A DNA stretch of 64,000 bases, taken from assembly GCF_963675165.1 (NCBI RefSeq), contig NC_087390.1:5321250-5385249 (forward strand). Direction: 5' to 3'. The notes under the pieces are model-generated. The model had not been told where the DNA came from. It saw nothing but the letters and a program-made list of their open reading frames with translations, and searched no databases. This DNA is from Halichondria panicea. Taxonomy: Eukaryota > Porifera > Demospongiae > Suberitida > Halichondriidae. This document shows, in pieces, positions 12,540 to 23,305 of the stretch (positions are counted from its first letter, which is position 1; each line of letters begins with the position of its first letter). Made by a program: the position numbers and the translations under genes.

Positions 12540-12940
12540 GTCTCTATTGAAGTCAACCCTGTTCCTCCACCTCGGTTTGATGGACAAAATTATAGTCCTA
12601 GCTCCACCCACAAAACGGAAACATCCAGCTCCTCCCCCAGTTTTGCAGCAAACAAGCCCAGCACACTTCCCAAGAAACGAGCGGCTCGTACTACTCCTCA
12701 CAAAGCAAAAGGAAGACACCTAAGCTATAATTTGCAACAAACAAGCCCAGCAAACGAGCGGCTCCTATACTACTCTTGAACAAAGCGAAAGGAACTTTAG
12801 GAAGAAGCCAAAGCTAGAATCCCAGCACTTCCATACATCCAGCTCCTCCCCCATGCAGCCTTGCAGCAAAAAAGCACAGCACACTGCCCAAAAAACGAGC
12901 GTCTCCTACTACTCTTGAACAAAGCCAAAAAAAGAAACTA
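12540..12940 (+). other. Internally repeated Ser/Lys-rich ORF remnant
   Basis: About three diverged copies of a ~110-bp phrase containing CATCCAGCTCCTCCCCC and AACGAGCGNCTC. The first copy is open over about 80 codons and reads as a Ser/Pro/Lys/Arg-rich peptide with patches such as LPKKRAARTTPHKAKGR, like a nuclear basic tail. Later copies are shifted or stopped. No splice sites or homologous family were recognised. It may be an exon relic or simply a repeat. Confidence 0.25.
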
Positions 12941-15444
12941 GAGCTTTCTCTCTTTCATTCTAGTTCTGTTATTATTATTATTAGACAAAGCATCTAGCTA
13001 CAATAATTTTTATGTTATTACATGTGTATCTTCTTGTAAATCACAATACAATGTACAATGTTGTAGTTTGTAGCCCAGAGCAATCTATAGTACCGGTACT
13101 ATAGCTCATAGTTCCCTGCTAAACACACTCAAATGGGATCTAAAGTATAATATATAGAAGGTATGTTTTTCACAATTAAGGTCTTGTATGGTCGAGTTAC
13201 CAAACAGCAAGATTGCTGTTATCAAAACCCATGCATGCATTGTATAGATCTATGATTGTGACTCTTAGTTCGGAGAGCTCGAGGTTCGTACACACTTATA
13301 CTGAACCCTTTCAGTAAATTAATGTATACATGAACAACTCAATAGAGCTTAGTTAGATGGACAGGTTCGCACAAAGATGTTTTGTACATGTACCATGCAG
13401 TATGCATAATTACAAACTGTCTATTCTTATGGCTACCAACTGGTCAACTGGTGACGTGGCACTTTATGCATTTAGCCAATGATTGTAAAACAAGCTGTGT
13501 ACGTGCTTGTGTACGAGATCAGTGTAATTGGAACTGACTGAGAAATTATCCTATTTACAGTAAATTAATTGAGTTTGTGTCATCCCTCATTCCAAACAGC
13601 ACATGCATACGTTCACCATTATTGCTCTGCATACACACTGTTAATTGATACTCTTCAAGTTAATTGAGACAGAAACTGCATGACTACCTAGCTATTAGCA
13701 GTAAATGAGTTCGTTTCATCTTTCCAACAGCACTAACATTGTTATAGTATTTGATTGTGACTCTTAGTTCGGAGAGCTCGAGGTTCGTACTAGCCTCCTT
13801 CACCGGCCTTTGAAAGAAGGCCTGCTATCGACTGCTTGCGCATGCGCCAAATTATTGGATTTTTTCCCCCGTAAATATTCCTATATGCATGAATGAGTGC
13901 ATGCATGTGTGCATTCATTGTATTCATTGTATTTGGTATATACTGTAAATTGCAACGCTTTTAATACGGTGCATGTCAAAACTCGTGCAGCTACTCAGGC
14001 ATGAGGGTAAAATCCAATACACACTAAGATATTGTATCCATGGTGAAGGTAGCATGAAACATGATTAGCATGAAGCAATTAGGAGCTGTTAAGATATCGT
14101 ATCCATGGTGCAGGTGGCATGAAAGTTCAAACACCTATTGATTAGCAGCTGTTGTCAAAACCCATGTCTATTGTGAATATCATTCATAACTATCAGATAG
14201 CTGGACCACGTGCATGCACTCTTATATGCATGAGTGCATGTGTGGAACCTTCATTAACAACCACATCCGATGAGCACCCATACGCTATAAAACGGCCAAG
14301 AGCTAGCTCAGGTCCGGATTGAAACTACAATGACTTCAATGTAAAGCAATTAACCTTCAGGAGCGGCCACTTCTCTACCCCATGCATATAAAAGTAGCTT
14401 TATTAGTCCCCATCAACTTTAGCAATGGACAAAACCTCAGAACAGACAGCCACACAGAATTAGCAGGGAATTATTGCTGCATGAGATGGTTTTCCCCTCC
14501 CTATATACATGCAACCTAGCTTGTATAGATATAGAGAAGCAGTTAGCAATGCTCCATGCAGGATTCATTTGCAGCAGGGATTGACTCATGCAGAGCATGC
14601 ATTGTGATTGGCAATTCAACAAAGACCGCCTCTCTATATAATGGCCAAAAGGTTGTTCTCGGCATAGTTCTCCGTTATGGAGGTTTCCAAAGCAAAACAT
14701 GGCGAGCATGCACAGCGCAGCTTGCATCACTCATCATATTAAGTCTGCTTCTCAAATGTCAAGTCACTATAATAATTGTATGTATAGTGTAGTAAAGAAA
14801 AAGCATTCTTGAGATAGGTGCAAGCAAAGTGGACGTGTCTAAGCCTGCAGGCAAAATGCACATGCAGAGCTCGTTTACCGATAATTGAGTCAGTACACTG
14901 CATGACTGATTGACTGCAGCCAATCATGCATTCATATGCATCTAGTTGATCATGCATGCATGACTATTGTGTAAAGGAGATCGGGTCTTAAAAGCATTTC
15001 AACACTTACTCATGTTACGTATATAGTCCATAATTATGTCAAAAAACATACGTAGTAGAATGACGTTGTATCGGATTGGAGTTATACTCTTGTCTGATAT
15101 CTTGTTTCCACGCTTTTTGTTGTTTCCCCTGGCCAGCCAATCCTAGCAATTATTCAGTCACATTGCAAATGTTTTTCTAGTTGAATAATTACTATAATGC
15201 TCCTGCCATATAGTTGATGCACACCTCCCTCCCGGGATATATCTACACTGAAGGAGTTCCTATACTCCCCTCCCCATGCAGGGCCTATATATACATTATA
15301 CAAAATACTGGTCGATTGCATGCAGCCCATCATGCATTTATGTACATCTATCTACATGTATATATAGTTAGTCATGCATGACTATATATTGCGTAAATTA
15401 AAGGCATTTGAACTTGCTCAGGAGAATGTCACCATGAATTGGAA
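12941..15444. other. Non-coding with small direct repeats
   Basis: No supported gene. A ~40-bp phrase (TTAGTTCGGAGAGCTCGAGG and flanks) occurs at 13253-13292 and again at 13750-13790. A ~75-bp direct repeat (GATAT(T/C)GTATCCATGGTG) is at 14020-14140. The block at 14290-14400 is an inverted relative of 7085-7284, and a decayed TAGCCTCC element begins near 13789. Confidence 0.45.
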
Positions 15445-16010
15445 GGTATACATCTCATGACTTAGTTCTCCAACTTTACTAGAAGTGAATGAGGCGTGTT
15501 TGATATCTTTGACACGTTCATATTGTCTCTTCTTTTCAAGTTCATGCTTCCTGTAATAGTTGGTGTGTTGGTTCGATCTTGCGTGGGGATTAAACACTCG
15601 TACATCCAGATAGGCATGTTCAAAGCGCCCACCCCAGAAACTGTTGCAAGCAATGTCTAATCTGGCACCGTCTTGGACGTTTGATGACAGCCAGATTAGT
15701 TCTTCACCACTTACAGGTTGTACTTCAGGCTCTACGCAGACGTCACTGCAAATTTCAGTGAGTCAGTTGGCCGTCAAATCTCTTATTTCATCAAGTTGTG
15801 CCTGGTGATAGTGAAACCACCATGATCGACTGAGAATTGTTTACCGCATGCACAAGATGAAGGGACTCCTGATGGTTGCCAACTGTAGCGAAGTGAGAGA
15901 GAATCTTGAAAAGCTCCTTTGTGTAAGGCAAATCCAAATTCTTGGATATGGATCGAGGGAAGCGAGGCGATTAGAAGCGCCTTTCTCTTGTGCTATAGGT
16001 CCATATATAG
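15445..16010 (-). pseudogene. Non-LTR retrotransposon C-terminal relic A
   Basis: Read on the minus strand, scattered frames match one protein in order: a CACG zinc-finger-like stretch, DLTANLLTEICSDV, QDGARLDIA, then FWGGRFEHAYLDVRVFNPHA and KHELEKKR. This is the region after the reverse transcriptase in a non-LTR retrotransposon-like family common in invertebrate genomes (I recognise the CPKGG...RHNEIRDLTA and DVRVFNPHA signatures). Stops and frameshifts break it repeatedly. Clade not assigned. A DNA element (16214-16858) is inserted about 200 bp away. Confidence 0.6.
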
Positions 16011-16213
16011 ATCTTCGTAGAGTGGTATAAAGGGATTGTTTTAGGGTGTCTGCTGTATGTTTATATAATGTTCGCGATTTGATTGGCGGACATCATTCCT
16101 GGCTTTCACTTGAGCGTTGGCTACTTCTGTGGCATACTCGAAGCTCTCTTCTTAGACAGGTGTTGCCGCCCTCCCTGAAGGCGACGACGTCCGTCTACTC
16201 TCTTCTCACTCTT

Positions 16214-16858
16214 CAGGGCCGTAAGAAGATTTTTTAGGTGGGGGGGGGGGGGCAGAAAAAGGAATGGACCCTCTCCTTACGAGCAGATGGTGGGAACTTT
16301 TTACATCTGTATTTTCTCAGAGATAAACAGGAGAAAGATACATAAATGAAATAATCTGCATGTGAGAGCTATAGCAAAATAGTTTATTCAACGTGCATGT
16401 GGTAGTGGAAGCAAAGTCACGAGCAACTGCTTCCAAGCGACTCAGTTAGCACGACTTGTGTATATATATAGTAAGAATAGACGCTGGGGATTCATCAAGC
16501 TTCGTAAGAAGTATAGGTCTTAATTAGTTCGCCTATTATACCTTCTTCATCATGGGCAGGCTGAGGTACTGAAGAGAAAAAAGAATGAATACTCCTTGTG
16601 CCATAGTGAGCTCTATAGCTATATAAATTTCAGCTGCATGTGGATCAACTTACTTTAGTTACTGTACAGTTTTGTTGCAACAAACCATATGCATTTAACC
16701 ATGCATGTGGTTAGATTAAAAGGCACTAAATATCAGGACTGTGATCTGCTGGACTCTGCAGAGGAGCCCCACCCCATTTCACTGGGGGGCTCTGCCCCCC
16801 TGGTTTTCAGAGTGGAGGGGCAGTTGCCCCCCCAGCCCCCCTGGTTCTTACGGCCCTG
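16214..16858. mobile_element. 645-bp TIR element, TSD CTCTT, with empty site
   Basis: Ends CAGGGCCGTAAGAA and TTCTTACGGCCCTG are a perfect 14-bp inverted repeat. CTCTT lies immediately outside both ends (16209-16213 and 16859-16863). The joined flanks (CTCTTCTCACTCTT + GCAGCTA...CCAATAGC) occur uninterrupted, on the other strand, at about 60950-60998, with a single CTCTT: a paralogous empty site. Just inside the left end is a run of G, and the right part is rich in C-runs. No transposase frame is seen, so it is non-autonomous; a hAT5-like affiliation is inferred from the 5-bp duplication and CAGGG ends. Confidence 0.85.
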
Positions 16859-16984
16859 CTCTTGCAGCTATACCAATAGCTAACGTTCTAGTGCAGAGCT
16901 ATATATAACTACTATATAATAAGATGTATGTATACTTTCACATGTACTTTTCGCTGGTACATGTATTGCGTAGTGACATACATA

Positions 16985-17335
16985 GATAGAAGCTTCCAAT
17001 GTTATCGGAAGAATGAGTTAGAGAAAAAGAGATGTTATGATGAGCGCATTAGAGATAGAACACGGCTCGTTTACCCCACTGGTTTTCTCTGCTGCAGGAG
17101 GAATTGGCCCAGCTGCAACCATCGTCTACAAGAGGTTGGCTTCTCTACTATCCGAGAAGCAAGGAAGGCCATACGGTTCCACGCTCCACTGGATGAGATG
17201 TAGACTGAATTTTTCACTCCTATATAAGATCTGCCGTGATGTGCATCCGAGGCTTCCAATCTACCTTTGCTTTAATACAAGCCAATACCGTCAATACTGA
17301 CTCAATTGACCTGGCCGTACACAAAGGGCAGGTAC
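16985..17335 (+). pseudogene. Non-LTR retrotransposon C-terminal relic B
   Basis: Plus-strand frames give YRKNELEKKRCYDERIRD, then after a frame change EHGSFTPLVFSAAGG and KRLASLLSEKQG, LHWMRCRLNFSLL and MCIRG. These are the last ~100 residues of the same retrotransposon-like protein as at 15445-16010 and 17588-18870. At least two frameshifts separate the segments, so it is a relic. Confidence 0.6.
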
Positions 17336-17430
17336 AATCTAACTCAACTATATTCTTTTATCTTTTACAATGTACCCTTGTGACATTCATGAATTATTTC
17401 ATGCACGTTAAAAAAACGGATAGAAGCTGC

Positions 17431-17470
17431 TAGCCTCGATTCTAGGCCGTATTAAAATACGGCGTGGTAC
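17431..17470. repeat. Truncated TAGCCTCGAT element
   Basis: Starts TAGCCTCGATTCTAGGCCG like the 8644-8749 element, followed by the small palindrome CCGTATTAAAATACGG; no matching right end. Confidence 0.35.
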
Positions 17471-17587
17471 GTATTGCATGGGTTTTTTTAAACTACAAAG
17501 GATTATATTTATAGTGCAGTTCAATACATGTACAAAAAATAATTATATAAATAAAATAATAGATCACACTATAATTGTGAGGTTCCA

Positions 17588-18870
17588 GTTAGTTACAGCC
17601 AATGAGGCCACATTCGGCACTCATTAGGTCTACAAGAGATCTAAGGAAGCATCCCGGGTGCGAGCATGCTCCCCTGATGCAGCGAATTGATGATCTCAGA
17701 AGGTGAGGCGACAATGGTTCGATTATATATGGATCATCTTTCTTGGATGCCAGGAGACAGGCGAGGCACTTATAAAAGGTAATTACCTCAGTTCCGAGTC
17801 CACCTGTTGCTGAGAAAACCAGGGGTGTGAACGAGACATGCTCTACCTACCTGACTCTTTGTTCGTATATAGGCGTTCTTCTTCAGTCTTTCGTGTTCGG
17901 ATATAGCAAGAGGTGAGATTATAGTGTTTCTGTTTGAGCGAGCATGTGGGTTAAACACTATCACGTCACAGAAGGTTCTTTCGTGCCTACCTCCCCAGAA
18001 TCCGTTCATGGCAATTAACGTCTAGTCTTGCCCCATCTTGTGTAGATGGCAGAGGCTCCCTGAAACGTTTCTCCTGTGACAGGTTGCAGATCGATCTGGC
18101 TCGATGCTAACTTTATGGCACACTTTTGTTAGTAAATTTGCAGTAAGGTTCCTGATTTCATTGTGTTGGATGATAGAGGTTCCACCTTTCGGGCACGAGA
18201 GAGCATGTTCCACTGAGAAGGAGCTTCCACACGAGCAGTTTGAGGGAGTACGATCTGGTTCCATCCATATCTCAGGGCCAAAGCATTGTGAAACGCACCT
18301 TTTTGTAGAGTGAATCCAAATTCTTCAATGGGTATATAGTGTGGTTAGCCAGTTTGAAGCTCCTCTTTCCTTTTCTGCTGCTCAGTTAGGGTTTGTTTGC
18401 TAGCCTTGATCCCAGGCCGAGTTTTCACTTTTATAACGTTAGACTAACTGTTATAAAAGCGAAATGCATTTAAATAAGTGTACGGCATTTACAATGGACT
18501 TTCGGGTCTTGGCCGTTCGATGTGGTGTGTCTACTAAAGCAGTTTGAAGGACTATACTGTAAACGTTTATGAACAGTATACAGCTTATAAACTCGGCCTT
18601 GGATCGAGGCTGTCGTTTACAGTTAAATTTTGTTGAGTGGATATTATGTTGTAAGAGTAAGATGACGTGTTACTTAGAACAGCTTCCTTTAGTGGGGCTG
18701 AGATATTTGAGGATGCCATATAGGTTGCTTCAGTGTCCTTGGTAGGGTTAACTGCAGCAATGCCTCCGAGCCTGGCCGGAAGGGCAAGGAGATTTCTTTT
18801 TTCATCATTAGGTGGAGGTTTGTCAGTCAACCTTGCATGCCTTGCATTGCATGGGTGATAGTGTACATGC
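17588..18870 (-). pseudogene. Non-LTR retrotransposon C-terminal relic C
   Basis: Reading leftward on the minus strand: LLALPARLGGIAAVNPT and ISAPLKEAV (18840-18690), a nested foldback (18401-18612), then FSVEHALSCPKGG and NEIRNLTANLLTKVCH (about 18240-18110), GFWGGRHERTF and VFNPHARSN (about 18000-17930), and finally a decayed C-terminus with RSSIRCIRGACS-like sequence near 17680. Order and motifs are those of a non-LTR retrotransposon protein downstream of its RT core. Several stops and frameshifts make it dead. It is the longest of the three relics and the only one with the upstream segment. Confidence 0.65.
18401..18612. mobile_element. TAGCCTTGAT foldback nested in relic C
   Basis: Left end TAGCCTTGATCCCAGGCCGA, right end TCGGCCTTGGATCGAGGCT. 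The left arm also contains TTTTATAACGTTAGAC and a nearby complement, as in the 8644-8749 copy. It separates two collinear parts of the retrotransposon relic, so it inserted after the relic. No intact 9-bp duplication remains. Confidence 0.6.
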
Positions 18871-19039
18871 ACTTCAAATTACAATAATTATGGGTAATCG
18901 TATACTACGAATGTAAAACCTTAGTAAATTATACTGTAAATTAGTACGTTTACTATGAATAATGTTCCGTACTGAGGCCTACTTTATCTCCATCGTGAAG
19001 CTGTGGCTTATGCCATCTATATTGCGTTGGTCTAGAAGG

Positions 19040-19310
19040 CTTGAACACTATAGTTTTAAGACAGAAGAGGCTCTCATCTATGTCTACGTCTAGGATGGTC
19101 CAAGAAAGACTCTTATAGCCGGATTGTCTTTGCAAGTAGCAGTTTGAGTACAGGCTATGGCATGGGAAGTGTATGGTGCCTCTTAATAAAGAGGCACCAT
19201 ACACTTCCTATAGCCTGTACAGATCCAAGGTAAGACATCCTGATCATACAACTGTCATAGAGGTAGATGAGAGCCTCTTCTGGATTTAGACTGCCTTCTG
19301 CAATAGAGAA
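19040..19310. repeat. Imperfect palindrome around 19187
   Basis: A perfect 20-bp inverted repeat, GGAAGTGTATGGTGCCTCTT and its complement, sits around a 4-bp loop at 19185-19188. Outer segments (GTACAGGCTAT and complement; GAGGCTCTCATCTA and complement) extend the symmetry to roughly 19040 and 19310 with indels. The 30-bp TAGCCTCGAT...GAGGCTA palindrome at 19316-19345 lies at its right edge. Confidence 0.55.
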
Positions 19311-19315
19311 CTAAG

Positions 19316-19345
19316 TAGCCTCGATTCGGCCTTGAATTGAGGCTA
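19316..19345. repeat. Minimal TAGCCTCGAT palindrome
   Basis: Just the two termini of the TAGCCTCGAT family, with almost no interior (30 bp). Flanks do not form a 9-bp duplication. Confidence 0.4.
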
Positions 19346-19577
19346 AGATTCCACACAGAGTGGAAAGCATGCGCATGTGCATGTGGTGGCCGACAGGGTC
19401 ACCCCCTCCGCTGTCACTAAGACAGTTAGCTCTAGCAAAACTGCAGAGGGAGTCAGACTACTGCAGAGGGAGTCAGAGACTCAGGAGAGTTATAGCATAG
19501 ATAAACGGGATAGGCAAACGCCCAGCACTTCCGTTGGATGAGGCGAGTTGCTAAAAAGGGGTGTGCACTCAAAATGT

Positions 19578-19866
19578 TGTTAGAGGAAGTAATTGATCAA
19601 GTGGTAAACCACAAGTGTAGTGATTAGGTGAACTCTTCACTTAGACTGTACATCTAGATTATTCTAGTTAATGTTTGTTCTAGAACTGTAGCTGCTGCTG
19701 AACTTTGACATTAGAGAACTAGGTAGAACATTCTAGAGTTATGTGTTCTGTATATAAGTTCTTGAGTTTTGTGCAAGCTAGGTTATGATTAGGTTATGAG
19801 TGTTATGCTGTTTCTGTTGTCTACTGAACAAAGTGTGACTAGTGTCAACTGCGATATCTGCGAACA
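19578..19866 (+). repeat. 5' LTR of copia element
   Basis: 289 bp, starts TG and ends CA. A TATATAAG box near 19751 is the likely core promoter. I compared it base by base with 23287-23575 and found no difference. Confidence 0.93.
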
Positions 19867-19880
19867 GGTTATGGGCCCAG
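19867..19880 (+). promoter_or_regulatory. Primer binding site (initiator Met half-tRNA)
   Basis: GGTTATGGGCCCAG directly abuts the 5' LTR. It is the exact complement of CTGGGCCCATAACC, the anticodon arm of eukaryotic initiator methionine tRNA, rather than of the tRNA 3' end. Priming from an internally cleaved initiator tRNA is the mechanism known for Drosophila copia. Confidence 0.85.
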
Positions 19881-19924
19881 ATCCCTACGGACTTATCACA
19901 CTGAATTTTGTTCAAGACTAGACT

Positions 19925-22900
19925 ATGGCTACGACAGATGAGAAGTGGGTGATCGATAAGTTAGATGACTCTAACTGGACCACTTGGAAGTTCCAGATGA
20001 AACACTTGCTACTTGCAAAAGGTGTCTGGGAAGTTGTGGACGGAACCGAGGAGCTTGCAGAGGATGCGACAGCAGCAGCCCGTGCTGAGTTTTTGAAGAA
20101 GTCGCAGAAGGCATTCTCTTCAATTGTCCTGGCGATAAAAACTTCTCAGTTGTATCTTGTGACGTCGTATGAGCAGCCGAGAGAAGCTTGGGATGCCCTG
20201 AGAAACCATTTTGAGTGTGACACTCTAGCCAACAAACTTTTCCTGAAGAAGCAATACTTCCGGATGGAGATGAAGGAGGGGACATCGATCGAGAAACACC
20301 TGAAGCGCATGAAGGAGTTGACGGACCGAATAGCAGCAATTGGTACTCCTATCGCTGAAGAAGACCAGGTGGTTACTCTTTTAGGAAGCTTGCCCAAAAG
20401 CTACTCCACACTTGTTACTGCTCTGGAAGCCCGGGTTGACGGTATCTCGCTCAACTATGTGCAGCAAGCTCTAGCTCATGAGGAGCAGAAAATGCTTGGA
20501 CGAGGACACTCAGGAAACTCTGATGCACAAAGAGGAGATGCAGCACTGTTTGGAGGAGAATCAAAGAGGAAATTCAAGCCACGGAAACCTATTTGCTATG
20601 GTTGTCAACAACCAGGTCATTTTCGACGGGACTGTCCCAAAGCAAAGAAGGGACCATCACACAAGGCAGAGACTGCTGGAGAGGAAGACAAAGAATCCAA
20701 GTCTGAAGAAGGCAGTGCATTTGCAGCATCACAAGATGGATCTCAAGTTGGTAAATGGCTGGTAGATTCTGGAGCATCCAGTCATATGACCTGGGACAAA
20801 GAACTCTTGACTGACTACCAAGAATTTGAGGTTCCTGAGAAAGTTGGTTTAGGTGATGGACGGACTGTGGACGCAGTTGTTTTTAGAAGTGTTCACTTGA
20901 GGATGTGCTTCAAAGTTAGCCAACCAAAGAAATTTGTTATGTGCAAGGTTTTGTATGTTCCTAAGCTAGCCTGTAATCTTTTCTCAGTAAGAGCAGCTGT
21001 ATCCAAAGGAGACTTCATCAAGTTTGGTCACTCTCGATGCTGGATTCGAGACGGAAATGGACATCTCCATGGAATGGGAACATTGGTGGATAAACTCTAT
21101 CAACTCGATTGTGAAGCGATTCTCTCTGAGGCAGCAACACTGGTGAATGCTCAGAAAGACAACAATTTTGACGTATGGCATTTTAGACTGGGACATGCAA
21201 GTGAGAAATGCATCAAAAATATGTCCTACAAGAAGCTGGCTACTGGTATCAAATTACCAAAACGAGCTAAGCTGTCATTTTGTGAGGGATGTATCGCTGG
21301 AAAGATGAAACGAAAACCTTTCAAGGCAGTGGGAGAAATACGATCCAAGAGGAAGCTTCAACTTGTGCACAGTGACGTATGCGGTCCAATGCCTACGGAC
21401 TCTATTGGTGGAAACAAGTATTTTGTCACTTTTATCGATGATTACTCAAGATGTTGTGCAGTCTACTTTCTCAAAAATAAATCTGAAGTTCCTGAGAAAT
21501 TTAAGGAATTTGAAGCTCGTGTATTCAATGACTGCAGTCAGAGAGTGAGTACATTGCGGAGCGATAACGGAGGAGAGTACCTGTCTAAGGAGTTTAGGAG
21601 CTATCTGAAGTCAAAAGGTATACGCCAGGAACTTACGGTACCACATTCTCCAGAACAGAATGGTGTTGCGGAGAGGATGAACAGAACCCTCATGGAGACA
21701 GCTCGGTCAATGATGGCTCATGCAGGATTACCTGAAAGATTTTGGGCTGAAGCTGTAGAAACTGCAGCGTACATCAGAAACCGTACTCCAACAACTGCTA
21801 TCAAGGATACGAAGACACCAATGGAAGTCTGGAATGGAAACGTACCCAACATTGCAAACATGAAAGTGTTTGGCTGTATGGCATATGCACATGTACCTGA
21901 TGTGCAGAGAAAGAAGCTCAATAAGAAAGCTGTGAAACTTCGGTTTGTCGGATATTCTATTCAGTCGAAAGCCTACAGACTGTTGGATGAGAAGACATCA
22001 AAAATCTATATTCGGAGAGATGTGATCTTCAATGAGCAAGATTTTGGACAGAAAACAGAGGAAGTCCCTAAAGGTGATCTACTTGAAACAATTAAAGTAG
22101 AGCAAAACCCTGATATCGAATCAGAGACAGAGGAGGAGCAGGCTGAGTCAGAAGAGAGAAGACAATCTGAACGCACCAGACGACCTCCTGTTCGTTTTGG
22201 AATAGATGAATATGCTGACACAGCTACAGCCAGTATTCCACATGTGGCTTATGTAGCACATCAGATTGCTGAACCAAATACTATGGACGAAGCATTGGCA
22301 GGTGATCTCTCAAATGAGTGGAAAGAAGCAGCCGATTTGGAGTATGACTCACTCCTACAGAACGAGACATGGGACCTTGTGGAACTGCCAAGAGGAAGAG
22401 AAACGATTGGCAGTAAGTGGGTCTTCAAGATCAAGTACAAAGGAGACGGAGAGATAGAGAGGTTTAAAGCCCGACTAAAGATACTTGAAAAATACAATCT
22501 TCAAGATGCTAAACCCGTCTCTACCCCTGCTGATTCAAATGTGAGATTACGAAAGGATGACAATGTTAGCAAGGCTGTGGATTCAGTGATGTACCAATCG
22601 ATAGTTGGAAGCTTGCTGTATGCTGCCGTTGCAACCAGACCCGACATTTCTCAAGCAGTGGGAGTCGTGTCAAAATTTAGCTCAAAGCCATCAGAAGCTC
22701 ACTTAACTGCTGTGAAGCGAATTTTACGATACCTCAAGGGAAGCTTGGACATTACTTTGCAATACAGGAAAACGGAGGATGGAAGTAGTCTGATTGGCTA
22801 TTCTGATGCAGACTATGCAGGTGACTTGGATGACCGGCACTCAACGAGTGGAAATTTGTTTCTCATAAGTAACGGACCTGTCAGTTGGTTAAGCAAAAAA

Positions 22901-23305
22901 CAACCAATTGTCACACTCTCTACCTGTGAGGCAGAGTATGTTGCCCTGAGTACAGCAACCCAAGAAGCTGTATGGATCAAACGACTTCTATCGGATTTCC
23001 ATGTATCACAGAAACAAGCAACCGTTATCATGGAAGATAATCAAGGAGCTATATGTATAGCTAAGAACCCAGTGGTACAGGCAAGGACAAAGCATATCGA
23101 CATCCGCCACCACTATATTAGAGAAGCTGTCAGTGATGGCACAGTCAGTTTACAGTACTGCCCGACCGAAGAAATGATTGCCGACATTTTTACGAAACCG
23201 TTACCCAAGGCAAAATTTGAGAAGCTACGTCGTAACATGGGACTCAAGAAACTGATGTCTTCCCCACATGATAAATTAAGTGGGAGTGTTAGAGGAAGTA
23301 ATTGA
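19925..23305 (+). CDS. Copia Gag-Pol polyprotein, internal RT deletion
   Basis: 1126 residues in one frame. Gag occupies about residues 1-240 and ends in a CCHC knuckle (C224, C227, H232, C237). The aspartic protease has DSGASSHM at D281. A His/Cys pre-integrase finger (HFRLGH...CEGC) lies near 418-455. The integrase triad is D484, D547, E583, with 35 residues between the last two. The RT begins (EWKEAADLEYDSL, then GSKWVFKIK) but at about residue 851 jumps from FKARL to KILEKYN, which in relatives lies after the YxDD active site. RNase H (YSDADYAGD with D961; CEAEYVAL) is intact. The usual family length is about 1300-1400, so some 200-250 residues are missing with the frame kept. The last codons and stop lie inside the 3' LTR. 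Confidence 0.95.
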   Translation: MATTDEKWVIDKLDDSNWTTWKFQMKHLLLAKGVWEVVDGTEELAEDATAAARAEFLKKSQKAFSSIVLAIKTSQLYLVTSYEQPREAWDALRNHFECDTLANKLFLKKQYFRMEMKEGTSIEKHLKRMKELTDRIAAIGTPIAEEDQVVTLLGSLPKSYSTLVTALEARVDGISLNYVQQALAHEEQKMLGRGHSGNSDAQRGDAALFGGESKRKFKPRKPICYGCQQPGHFRRDCPKAKKGPSHKAETAGEEDKESKSEEGSAFAASQDGSQVGKWLVDSGASSHMTWDKELLTDYQEFEVPEKVGLGDGRTVDAVVFRSVHLRMCFKVSQPKKFVMCKVLYVPKLACNLFSVRAAVSKGDFIKFGHSRCWIRDGNGHLHGMGTLVDKLYQLDCEAILSEAATLVNAQKDNNFDVWHFRLGHASEKCIKNMSYKKLATGIKLPKRAKLSFCEGCIAGKMKRKPFKAVGEIRSKRKLQLVHSDVCGPMPTDSIGGNKYFVTFIDDYSRCCAVYFLKNKSEVPEKFKEFEARVFNDCSQRVSTLRSDNGGEYLSKEFRSYLKSKGIRQELTVPHSPEQNGVAERMNRTLMETARSMMAHAGLPERFWAEAVETAAYIRNRTPTTAIKDTKTPMEVWNGNVPNIANMKVFGCMAYAHVPDVQRKKLNKKAVKLRFVGYSIQSKAYRLLDEKTSKIYIRRDVIFNEQDFGQKTEEVPKGDLLETIKVEQNPDIESETEEEQAESEERRQSERTRRPPVRFGIDEYADTATASIPHVAYVAHQIAEPNTMDEALAGDLSNEWKEAADLEYDSLLQNETWDLVELPRGRETIGSKWVFKIKYKGDGEIERFKARLKILEKYNLQDAKPVSTPADSNVRLRKDDNVSKAVDSVMYQSIVGSLLYAAVATRPDISQAVGVVSKFSSKPSEAHLTAVKRILRYLKGSLDITLQYRKTEDGSSLIGYSDADYAGDLDDRHSTSGNLFLISNGPVSWLSKKQPIVTLSTCEAEYVALSTATQEAVWIKRLLSDFHVSQKQATVIMEDNQGAICIAKNPVVQARTKHIDIRHHYIREAVSDGTVSLQYCPTEEMIADIFTKPLPKAKFEKLRRNMGLKKLMSSPHDKLSGSVRGSN

